In this document: piece after piece, positions 57,220-64,000 of the stretch
Layout of the letters: each line of letters starts with the position of its first letter
Numbering within the stretch: position 1 is the first letter of the stretch
Assembly (NCBI RefSeq): GCF_009258045.1
Contig: NZ_CP041166.1
Span: 434,001 to 498,000, forward strand
Origin: Sulfurimonas xiamenensis
GTDB lineage: Bacteria > Campylobacterota > Campylobacteria > Campylobacterales > Sulfurimonadaceae
DNA length: 64,000 nt
Reading direction: 5' to 3'
Translations under genes and position numbers: made by a program
The notes under the pieces: generated by a model
Told to the model about the DNA's origin: nothing
What the model saw: only the letters and a program-made list of their open reading frames with translations
The model's database searches: none

Positions 57220-58032
57220 ATGTCATCATGGAATAATATATATAAAACATTTGATCCGGTAGCTTTTCATATCTTTTCACTGCCGGTTCATTGGTATGGG
57301 ATTATGTATGTTTTAGCTCTTTTGAGCGCACTTTATATTGGAAAATATTTTATTAAAAAAGACAATCTTGATTTTGGTGCTAAAGGGATTGATCTCTATT
57401 TTATCTATGTGGAGATCGGTGTTATTCTGGGTGCAAGGCTTGGTTATATTCTCTTTTACGATACGCAGACGATTTACTATCTTTCGCATCCGTGGCAGAT
57501 ATTTAATCCTTTTGTTAATGGCGAATTTGTGGGAATCCGGGGGATGAGCTACCACGGCGCTGTTTTGGGTTTTCTTATAAGTAGCTATCTTTACTCTAGA
57601 AAGCATAAGATTGCTTTTGGCAAGATAATGGATTTGGTGGCCATCAGTGTTCCTTTGGCTTTTGTCTTTGGACGGATAGGAAACTTTTTAAACCAAGAGC
57701 TTATTGGACGGGAAACAGATGTACCATGGGGGATTTTGGTAGATGGTGTGCTTCGTCATCCATCACAGCTTTATGAAGCTGTTTTGGAAGGTATTGGTGT
57801 TTTTATAGTTGTCTATATCTATAAAAAATATCAAAAATTCAGCGGAGAATTAGTTTTAGTTTATGCAATAAGTTATGGACTTTTCCGCGCAATTGCGGAG
57901 ATTTGGCGAGCACCCGATATTCAGATAGGGTATGTGTGCTGTGATGCTATAACACAAGGACAGGTTATGAGTTTGGCTATGAGCTTTTTAGGCGTAGCAG
58001 CATGGTTTTATTTTAAAAAGAGAAAAATTTAA
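57220..58032 (+). CDS. lgt: Prolipoprotein diacylglyceryl transferase
   Basis: 270 aa with seven membrane helices. The signature GRIGNFLNQELIGRETD and the HPSQLYEA block are those of Lgt, which attaches diacylglycerol from phosphatidylglycerol to the lipobox cysteine. It follows the Fe-S gene by 7 nt and is convergent with the DUF2062 gene, overlapping its end by 4 nt. Confidence 0.94.
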   Translation: MSSWNNIYKTFDPVAFHIFSLPVHWYGIMYVLALLSALYIGKYFIKKDNLDFGAKGIDLYFIYVEIGVILGARLGYILFYDTQTIYYLSHPWQIFNPFVNGEFVGIRGMSYHGAVLGFLISSYLYSRKHKIAFGKIMDLVAISVPLAFVFGRIGNFLNQELIGRETDVPWGILVDGVLRHPSQLYEAVLEGIGVFIVVYIYKKYQKFSGELVLVYAISYGLFRAIAEIWRAPDIQIGYVCCDAITQGQVMSLAMSFLGVAAWFYFKKRKI

Positions 58033-58544
58033 ATATCTTTGTTTTTGCTTTTGTCTTTTTCATTTTTTCGCAAATCTTTATCCTTTTTAACAGAACTTCT
58101 CCATAAATGATTTACAAGATAATAAGCTAAAGAGGAGACGGTTATGGAGTAAAAAGCTGTTCCGACATAGAGCGGTATAAAGATATTGCCGATATTTTTG
58201 CTAAACCACTCTATATTCATCTCAACGGATGTCATCTCCATTCCCAAGAAAAAACTTCCTGTTAAATACTCCATATAGTACATTGCAGGCATGGTAAAAG
58301 GGTTGCTGAGCCAGCATATGGCAAGCGCAATCGGTACATTGAATTTTAAAAATGGTATAAATGCCACAACTGCCAACATCTGCATAGGCATTGGTATAAA
58401 AGCAATAAAAAATCCTATAAAAACTGCTCTTGATACCATCCTTCTATTTGCTGATAAGTAATCTGTCGGTATTTTATATTTTTGAATAAGAGTTTTTAAT
58501 TTTTCACTCGCACTTATGTTTTTAAATGTTTTTCTAATCATCAT
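58029..58544 (-). CDS. DUF2062 membrane protein
   Basis: 171 aa with two to three membrane helices. The blocks RAVFIGFFIAFIPMPMQM and ALAICWLSNPFTMPAMYY are typical of DUF2062, a family of unknown function. The C-terminus is highly charged (KKDKDLRKNEKDKSKNKD). It is convergent with lgt. Confidence 0.8.
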   Translation of the reverse strand: MMIRKTFKNISASEKLKTLIQKYKIPTDYLSANRRMVSRAVFIGFFIAFIPMPMQMLAVVAFIPFLKFNVPIALAICWLSNPFTMPAMYYMEYLTGSFFLGMEMTSVEMNIEWFSKNIGNIFIPLYVGTAFYSITVSSLAYYLVNHLWRSSVKKDKDLRKNEKDKSKNKDI

Positions 58545-58757
58545 TTATACCATTGTTAAATATGCGGGGATTATATCTATACAAAGCTTATATTTCTAGT
58601 AATATATAATTTTAATATAATAAAGTTACGAAGCTTGTTTAGCTCAAGTAATATAAGAGATATTTGATTCTGCTGTTGAAGTAGGTTTTGCTGTTGCAAT
58701 GCGTAATGCCAGATATTATGATAAAATTTCATTATAAAAATATAAAGTGGGTAAATA
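58545..58757 (+). other. AT-rich gap before rhlE with a possible gene remnant
   Basis: No complete gene. A short frame ending just before rhlE reads SAVEVGFAVAMRNARYYD with protein-like composition and stops at 58737, but it has no start and a stop lies close upstream. It may be the tail of a lost gene or chance. The AT-rich part should hold the rhlE promoter. Confidence 0.35.
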
Positions 58758-60059
58758 ATGTCATTTGAAAAATTAGGAGTTATAAAACCTCTTCTTAATG
58801 CTATAAAAGATTTGGGATATGAAAAACCTACAGTTATACAAACAAGAGCAATTCCGTTAGTCTTGGCAAAGAGCGATATTTTTGCAACAGCTCAAACAGG
58901 GACTGGCAAAACTGCTGCATTTGGACTTCCTATGCTGCAAAGACTTAGAAAAACATCTGCAGATCAAAACAGAGTGTTAAGAGGGATTATACTCTCTCCA
59001 ACAAGAGAGCTCTCTTTGCAGATATATGATGACTTGCAAAAATATGCAAAAAATATGACCTTAAATATTGCCGTATTAGTCGGAGGAAAAGATCTTGAAA
59101 CACAGCAGAGACTATTAAAAGAGGGAGTTGATATTATAATTGCAACTCCAGGCAGAATAATTGAACATGTAGGAAAAGGGCTTGATACCTCACATGTAGA
59201 AATTTTTGTCCTAGATGAAGCTGATAGAATGTTGGATATGGGCTTTGTAAAAGAGATAAAAACCATCTACCCGCTTCTGCCAAAAAGACATCAAACGCTT
59301 CTTTTTTCAGCAACATATAGCGATAAAGTGAGAAAACTCTCAAAATTAATCCTTACAAAACCTGCATTTATAGAGGCTTCAAAGAAAAATTCAACAGTTG
59401 ATACGATAAATCAGGTAGCATATTTAGTTGATACAGATAAAAAAGCATCGCTTTTAGCTTATATTATTGGTTCAAGAAATTTTAGACAGGTTTTAGTTTT
59501 TACTAGAACAAAAGCAAGTGCAGATGAGCTTGTTGTAGAACTTAAGAAAGATGGGCTTAAATGCGGAGTTATTCATGGAGATAAAACGCAAGCCAACAGA
59601 CTAAAAACGCTGAGCGAATTTAAAGAGGGAAAAATCAGGGTTCTTGTTGCAACTGATATTGCTTCTAGAGGTTTGGATATAGAGGAGCTGCCTTTTGTTA
59701 TAAACTATGAGCTTCCTTCAATTCCTGAAGATTATGTTCATAGGGTAGGGCGAACCGGCCGTGCCGGAAGAGAGGGAGAAGCCATCTCCTTAATCGATAT
59801 TTATGAAAAGTATGACATAAAAGAGATAGAGAGACTTATAGGGATTAAAATCCCTCAGGAAACAGTTGAAGGGTTTGAACCTGATCCTACTATAAGAAGA
59901 AAAGATCAAGATGAGATAAAACTAAAGAGTGAACATAAAAAAATAGAGCAAAAGAGATCAAAAAAGCCTTATAAAAAACCAGAAAAAGCTCAAAAAAGCG
60001 CAACCTACAAAAAACCTGTTACAACAAAAAAAAGAAAAACAACAAAACGAGACAGATAG
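58758..60059 (+). CDS. rhlE: DEAD-box RNA helicase, RhlE type
   Basis: 433 aa. All core motifs are visible: AQTGTGKTA, PTRELSLQI, ATPGRI, DEAD, SAT, ATDIASRGLDI and HRVGRTGRAG. A basic C-terminal tail of about 65 residues (KKPYKKPEKAQKSATYKKP) resembles RhlE-type tails that bind RNA. Function is RNA unwinding in ribosome maturation or mRNA decay. truC follows after 3 nt. Confidence 0.9.
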   Translation: MSFEKLGVIKPLLNAIKDLGYEKPTVIQTRAIPLVLAKSDIFATAQTGTGKTAAFGLPMLQRLRKTSADQNRVLRGIILSPTRELSLQIYDDLQKYAKNMTLNIAVLVGGKDLETQQRLLKEGVDIIIATPGRIIEHVGKGLDTSHVEIFVLDEADRMLDMGFVKEIKTIYPLLPKRHQTLLFSATYSDKVRKLSKLILTKPAFIEASKKNSTVDTINQVAYLVDTDKKASLLAYIIGSRNFRQVLVFTRTKASADELVVELKKDGLKCGVIHGDKTQANRLKTLSEFKEGKIRVLVATDIASRGLDIEELPFVINYELPSIPEDYVHRVGRTGRAGREGEAISLIDIYEKYDIKEIERLIGIKIPQETVEGFEPDPTIRRKDQDEIKLKSEHKKIEQKRSKKPYKKPEKAQKSATYKKPVTTKKRKTTKRDR

Positions 60060-60062
60060 AAT

Positions 60063-60782
60063 TTGTTAGAAATTTTATATAGAGATGAATTTTTAATAGC
60101 TATTAACAAGCCCTCAGGACTTTTAGTTCATCGTTCCCCTATTGACAGGCATGAAACTCTATTTGCTGTGCAGATGCTTCGTGATCAAATAGGTCAATTT
60201 GTTTATCCGATTCATCGTTTGGATAAGCCGACTTCTGGAGTTTTACTTTTTGCTCTGGATAAAGAGAGTGCAAAAATTATGGGTGAGCAGTTTCGCACAA
60301 AAGAGAGTAAAAAAAGCTATATTGCTATAGTTAGAGGTTATACTGATGAGAGTGGCTTTATAGAGCATCCTCTTAGTGTAAAGCTTGATAAAATTGCAGA
60401 TAAAGATAATAGTTCTGTAACAAAAGAGGCGCAAGATGCAGCGACTGAGTATGAAAGAATTGCAACAGTAGAACTTTCTTATCCAGTCGGAAAGTATGAT
60501 AAAACCCGCTACTCACTGGTAAAATTAAAACCGCTAACGGGCCGAAAACATCAGCTTCGCCGTCATATGAAGCATATATCACACCATATTTTAGGCGATA
60601 CAAAGTATGGAAGAGGCGAACATAATAAGTTTATACGCCAAGAGTTTGATTGCCATAGAATGCTTCTGCATGCTAATGAACTTCAAATCAGACACCCTTA
60701 TACAAATGAAGTGCTTATTATTCAAGCTCCGTTAGACGATGCATTTAAAACTTTATGTAGCTCGTTTGGTTGGCAAATATAA
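60063..60782 (+). CDS. truC: RluA-family pseudouridine synthase, TruC-like
   Basis: 239 aa, TTG start. The catalytic Asp54 lies in HRLDKPTSGVLLFAL. GRKHQLRRHMKHISHHILGD completes the family pattern. The short form without an S4 domain and the start EILYRDEFLIAINKPSGLLVH fit TruC, which modifies U65 of tRNAs, although rRNA targets cannot be excluded. It is coupled to rhlE. Confidence 0.88.
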   Translation: MLEILYRDEFLIAINKPSGLLVHRSPIDRHETLFAVQMLRDQIGQFVYPIHRLDKPTSGVLLFALDKESAKIMGEQFRTKESKKSYIAIVRGYTDESGFIEHPLSVKLDKIADKDNSSVTKEAQDAATEYERIATVELSYPVGKYDKTRYSLVKLKPLTGRKHQLRRHMKHISHHILGDTKYGRGEHNKFIRQEFDCHRMLLHANELQIRHPYTNEVLIIQAPLDDAFKTLCSSFGWQI

Positions 60783-60825
60783 TAAATTTTGTATAATCAC
60801 AATTAAATAATACAGAGGAGTTGAG

Positions 60826-61269
60826 ATGGATGCAATTTATCCATACGCACATATCATACATTTGATTTTAGCGATTATGTTTTTAGGGTATGTTTTTACC
60901 GATTTTATAATGATTTCGGCACTTAAAAATAGGTTTGGTAAAGATACAGATGAAAAAATAAATCAAATATTGGGAGCAAAAAGTTTTAAAATTTTTCCTA
61001 TTTCACTTCTATTTATAGTTTTAACAGGAGGTGTTATGATGTCAAAATACATCAATACAAATGCAGGTTTTTTTGAAACTGATTTGCAAAAAATGCTTGT
61101 TATTAAAATAACTTTGGCGTCGATAATTGTTTTAGGAGTACTTTTTAATATTTTTACTAAAATAACAAAGCGCAAAAAGTCTCTTTTTATGCAAGAGCAT
61201 TTTCATAAAGTTGTTTTATTTTTAGGATTTTTTATCATTGTACTTGCAAAAATGATGTTTAGCGCGTAA
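60826..61269 (+). CDS. Four-span membrane protein, 147 aa
   Basis: Four transmembrane segments are predicted by eye (about 10-30, 52-68, 88-112 and 127-145). Conserved-looking histidines lie in the first helix (YAHIIHLILA) and near the last (EHFHKVV), the arrangement of heme- or copper-binding small membrane proteins such as CopD or DUF2269. No firm family. AGAGGAG precedes the ATG. Confidence 0.65.
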   Translation: MDAIYPYAHIIHLILAIMFLGYVFTDFIMISALKNRFGKDTDEKINQILGAKSFKIFPISLLFIVLTGGVMMSKYINTNAGFFETDLQKMLVIKITLASIIVLGVLFNIFTKITKRKKSLFMQEHFHKVVLFLGFFIIVLAKMMFSA

Positions 61270-61288
61270 CTATTTTGCGCACAGTTAA

Positions 61289-61906
61289 ATGAGCAAGATC
61301 AAAGTTATAACTGTTCTGCTTGGCGCAATTATGCTATTTACAATTATGACAAAAGAGAGAGATTCTAACTCTTTGCACATAAAACTGCACAGTGATGCTA
61401 CGATACTCGCCTTTGGCGACAGTATCACCTACGGCTTCGGTGTTGCAGAAGAAGATAGCTACCCCGCACAGCTTCAAAAAAGAACAGGTATCCGTGTCAT
61501 AAACGGCGGCGTCTCAGGCGAGGAATCATCTGAAGGATTAGAGAGGCTTCCTAAGCTTTTGGAACAAAAACCAGATTTAGTCATACTCTGCCATGGCGGA
61601 AATGATATTATCCGGAAGCGTTCAGATGAGAAGTTAAAAACAAACCTTACCAAGATGGTGGAGATCATAAAGGCGAGCGGAGCTGAGGTTCTGCTTGTTG
61701 GAGTTCCAAATTTCGGTCTGCTGGGATTTAGTACACACTCCATCTACGCTGAGGTCGCTAAAGAGACAGAGGTCTTTTTTGAAGAGGATGTTCTCTCAAA
61801 AGTGTTATCAAATAACGAGCTTAAGATCGACTATATTCATCCGAATGCAAAAGGATACAAGATCATTGTAGATGCAGTTGTGAAATATTTGAAAACAGTT
61901 GAGTAG
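61289..61906 (+). CDS. GDSL/SGNH esterase, TesA-like
   Basis: 205 aa. Block I FGDSITYGFG with nucleophile Ser45, block II NGGVSGE, block III HGGND and block V DYIHPN (Asp181, His184) give the full SGNH set. A hydrophobic N-terminal segment (5-20) is a signal or anchor. It would hydrolyse thioester or ester bonds in the periplasm. Codon use is visibly richer in G+C than neighbours, and the gene is bracketed by near-identical 16-nt direct repeats at 61274-61289 and 61931-61946, signs of possible transfer. Confidence 0.85.
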   Translation: MSKIKVITVLLGAIMLFTIMTKERDSNSLHIKLHSDATILAFGDSITYGFGVAEEDSYPAQLQKRTGIRVINGGVSGEESSEGLERLPKLLEQKPDLVILCHGGNDIIRKRSDEKLKTNLTKMVEIIKASGAEVLLVGVPNFGLLGFSTHSIYAEVAKETEVFFEEDVLSKVLSNNELKIDYIHPNAKGYKIIVDAVVKYLKTVE

Positions 61907-61991
61907 ATTTTCTATTTACAACTGACACGCTTTGGGCACAGTTAAAAAATAAATCTTCTGAAAGTTCGTATTTGTGGGGTTTAAAAAGAGG

Positions 61992-62041
61992 TGGCTCCGG
62001 ATACTGGATTCGAACCAGTGACCAAGTGATTAACAGTCACT
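61992..62041 (-). other. Attachment site: 3' fragment of tRNA-Asn (anticodon GTT)
   Basis: On the minus strand these 50 nt equal the anticodon arm, variable loop, T arm, 3' acceptor strand and CCA of tRNA-Asn: stem AGTGA with loop CTGTTAA, T loop GTTCGAATC and end ATCCGGAGCCA. The 5' half (acceptor 5' strand and D arm) is absent on the right side. This is the fragment left when an element integrates into the 3' part of a tRNA. The intact gene should lie at the far end of the island, beyond the window. Confidence 0.8.
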
Positions 62042-62074
62042 AAGTTGTAGATTTTTTCATATTCTTAAGTCTTC

Positions 62075-62228
62075 TAAACTTTTACAAACTTTTCTATAAA
62101 TCCCTTCTACTACCATTATATGAGTAAAAATCATGCTATAATTATTTCATCTGATTACCAAAGTTTTATAAACTTTTCCTCTAGTAAGTTGGAAATAAAT
62201 TGGAAACAAATTATTCACTGGAAATAAA
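62075..62228 (+). repeat. Arm-type direct repeats before the second integrase
   Basis: TAAACTTTT and related copies occur near 62076, 62088 and 62171, and TTGGAAA(T/C)AAA occurs three times between 62189 and 62228 in front of the integrase start. The position between attachment site and integrase fits integrase arm sites and autoregulation. A -10-like TATAAT lies near 62138. Confidence 0.45.
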
Positions 62229-63626
62229 ATGGCTGTTGAACATAAAAAGACATCGTGTAAAGACCTCTTTTTTAGAGATACTGATGATGGAGATATTATA
62301 TATTATATTCTTAAACCTCAAAAGAACTCTAAAGAGGATAAAGAAAAAATCATCGGCAAAAAATCTGAAGGTATTACTGAAGAAGAGATGTGTGAAAAAT
62401 GGATAAAAAAATTACGCCCTCGTGAAAGATATGCCACAAGTAAAACTGGTGTATTTTGGAGACACTGCACAACGAACGGCAAAGATGACAAAACATACTA
62501 CATCACTTATAAAGTTCAAGATGAACAAAATCCTGCTAAAACCAAAACAGTTGAAACAGTTGTAGGGAAACATTCTCAAAATGTCAGAGTCGCTTATGCT
62601 CATCAAAAATATATTGAAACGGTCAATAATCTTAAAACAGGCGAACCAGTTCCTATAAAGAGAAAAAAGAAAAAATATTATACATTGCAAGATGCCTTTA
62701 ATGAATATATAAAACATACCAAGAATGAGAAAAAAACTTGGAAAAAAGACGAAGAGATTTATACTAATCATCTTGCGAAGTTTCATAATACTGAGCTTGT
62801 CAGCTTAACTCAAGCAGATTTCAATGACTTGAAAAACGAAAAACTAAAAACACATTCAAAACGAACAGTTCAATATATCTTGGCTGTCGCACGACAAATT
62901 ATCAATTATGCGATTGCACATTCCAAAGATAAAGAGGTGCAAAGATATGTTAATCCAGTAGCTAACGGTAAAGTTAAAATCAAAAAACTAAATAATGAAA
63001 ATACAGCTTTTTTTACATATGAGCAGATGGAAACTTTACTCAAAGAGTTAGAAAAATATAAACTTTCTTCTTCACTGACGTATCAGCTTACAATAGCTCT
63101 ACTTCATACTGGTGCTAGATTTTCAGAAGTTGCAACTCTGACTTGGGATGATATCAATATAAAAGAAAAAACTTTCTACTTTAAATCTACAAAAGAAGGT
63201 AACGAAAGACACGTTTCAATGAGTCCTCAATTAGAAAGTATCATTAAAGAACTGCCTAAAAGAGGTTCTTTAGTATTTACAACTCCTAGGGGAACACAAA
63301 TTTTGCAGATGCCAGATAGTTGGCAAAGAACAGTAGATAAACTTTTTCCAGAAAATGTGATTACCGTGCAAAGAACAAAAGATGGGATTATGCTTGAACT
63401 TTCTGATACCGATAGAGAATTACTTGAAAAACAAACAAAAAAACGTTTAACTGTTCATAGCCTAAGACATACACATGCCTCGTGGATGGCTATGAGCGGC
63501 AATTTCACATTACTTGAGATACGTGACGAGCTTGGACACAAAACAACCAAAATGACTGAAAGGTATGCTCATCTTATGCCAGAAGCTAGGCATCAAAAAG
63601 TGAGTGCTTTATTTGAGAAGTTCTAA
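62229..63626 (+). CDS. int: Tyrosine recombinase / integrase of the tRNA-Asn island
   Basis: 465 aa. Long N-terminal part (1-150), core-binding domain (about 152-245) and catalytic domain (260-465). Catalytic residues: Arg297 in TGARFSE, a lysine near 322, His410 and Arg413 in VHSLRHTHAS, His437 in LGHKTT and nucleophile Tyr446 in MTERYAHL. All are intact. It shares the KLNNEN linker with the trpG-element integrase, so the two are related but clearly different proteins. Confidence 0.93.
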   Translation: MAVEHKKTSCKDLFFRDTDDGDIIYYILKPQKNSKEDKEKIIGKKSEGITEEEMCEKWIKKLRPRERYATSKTGVFWRHCTTNGKDDKTYYITYKVQDEQNPAKTKTVETVVGKHSQNVRVAYAHQKYIETVNNLKTGEPVPIKRKKKKYYTLQDAFNEYIKHTKNEKKTWKKDEEIYTNHLAKFHNTELVSLTQADFNDLKNEKLKTHSKRTVQYILAVARQIINYAIAHSKDKEVQRYVNPVANGKVKIKKLNNENTAFFTYEQMETLLKELEKYKLSSSLTYQLTIALLHTGARFSEVATLTWDDINIKEKTFYFKSTKEGNERHVSMSPQLESIIKELPKRGSLVFTTPRGTQILQMPDSWQRTVDKLFPENVITVQRTKDGIMLELSDTDRELLEKQTKKRLTVHSLRHTHASWMAMSGNFTLLEIRDELGHKTTKMTERYAHLMPEARHQKVSALFEKF

Positions 63627-63647
63627 AACTAAATCTAACAACTATCT

Positions 63648-64000
63648 CAATACAATGAATTGCAACATAAAGGTTTCACATAGTCTTTGTTGTGTTTCAT
63701 GCTATCAAGGTAAACGAATATACTTTCAAAATCATCATAGGTTACGCTGTCATCTTTTGTTATGAAGTTTGCTAAATCTGTTTTTTTTATAATTTTATCT
63801 TTGTAGGCTATATATGAAGTGCTAGGTATAGAGTGTATTGCTTCTTCTGTTACAAGTTCACTAGATACATATTCTTTTAAAGCTTTAATTGTACTTTTTT
63901 GAAGCCCTTCTTTTGTGGTATCTATTGTATAACCAAGTTTTTTGATTTTGTCTATAACAATACCTTGTTCAAATAATTTTTCAATATAACCACTTCTATC
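63648..64000 (-). CDS. Unknown protein, C-terminal part (cut by window edge)
   Basis: The minus-strand frame is open from the right edge to a stop at 63648 and gives about 117 residues, helical and charged, that end in a Cys-Cys pair (KPLCCNSLY). No family recognised. It is convergent with the second integrase and would be the first cargo gene of the second island. Confidence 0.55.

Larger units (their letters stand above)
61992..64000. mobile_element. Start of a second integrative island at tRNA-Asn (continues past window)
   Basis: A tRNA-Asn 3' fragment, short direct repeats, a tyrosine integrase reading inward and an unknown minus-strand gene mark the left end of an island. The right end is not in the window, so size and cargo are unknown. 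Confidence 0.75.

Noticed and set aside
61992-62041. A functional tRNA-Asn gene
   Set aside because: The 5' acceptor strand and D arm are missing, so it cannot fold into a tRNA.

Overview
The window reads as a chromosome segment of a low-GC, autotrophic member of the Campylobacterota, most likely Sulfurimonas or a close relative. The grounds are: both subunits of ATP-citrate lyase, the key enzyme of the reductive TCA cycle (23.2-26.4 kb); cbb3 oxidase assembly genes ccoI-ccoS beside a small periplasmic cytochrome c; an ADP-heptose and LPS-core locus; AT-rich intergenic DNA; and a 23S rRNA carrying an intervening sequence in helix 45. The genus is inferred from gene content and protein style; no search was run.

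Layout. 0-3.3 kb is core chromosome: murA (cut by the left edge), an unknown gene, a DnaQ-type exonuclease, rsmD and an OppC-type permease. 3.34-21.35 kb is an 18-kb integrative element inserted exactly at the start codon of trpG. The first 23-24 nt of trpG are duplicated at both ends, leaving an 11-codon stub on the left and a rebuilt gene on the right. The element runs: tyrosine integrase, unknown gene, AbiE-like type IV toxin-antitoxin pair, repeat-rich DNA, a frameshifted XRE regulator, five small or unknown genes, two tiny genes (SMP-like and NPNND-repeat), a serine recombinase, a WYL regulator followed by a four-gene membrane/TerB-like module, an FRG-domain protein, a structured non-coding RNA region, and an excisionase-like HTH gene with a DUF3987 replication-type protein at the right end. 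No conjugation genes are visible, so it looks like a satellite or mobilisable island.

21.35-27.8 kb is core again: trpG, a membrane glycosyltransferase, aclB-aclA and two tandem pilin-like genes. 27.8-33.7 kb is a complete rRNA operon (16S, tRNA-Ile, 23S with a 190-nt insert, 5S) with long processing stems. 33.8-54.5 kb is an envelope locus: gmhA-gmhB-(short asparaginase)-ccoI-ccoS, cytochrome c, hldD-hldE and a YfaZ-like porin, then a long minus-strand set (acyltransferase, waaC, dgkA, LtaS-like transferase, glycosyltransferases, waaL, a sugar kinase, waaF) divergent from msbA. Together these make ADP-heptose, build and decorate the LPS core, recycle diacylglycerol and flip the lipid. 54.6-61.9 kb holds hemN, an Fe-S oxidoreductase, lgt, a DUF2062 protein, rhlE, truC, a membrane protein and a GDSL esterase. 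From 61.99 kb a second island begins. It is marked by a 50-nt 3' fragment of tRNA-Asn and a second tyrosine integrase, and runs off the right edge.

The strongest candidates for something undescribed are the WYL-controlled four-gene module (11.6-17.3 kb) and the tandem structured RNA at 18.8-19.3 kb. In the RNA, two copies keep the same hairpins and a possible loop-loop contact while their bases change in compensating pairs.
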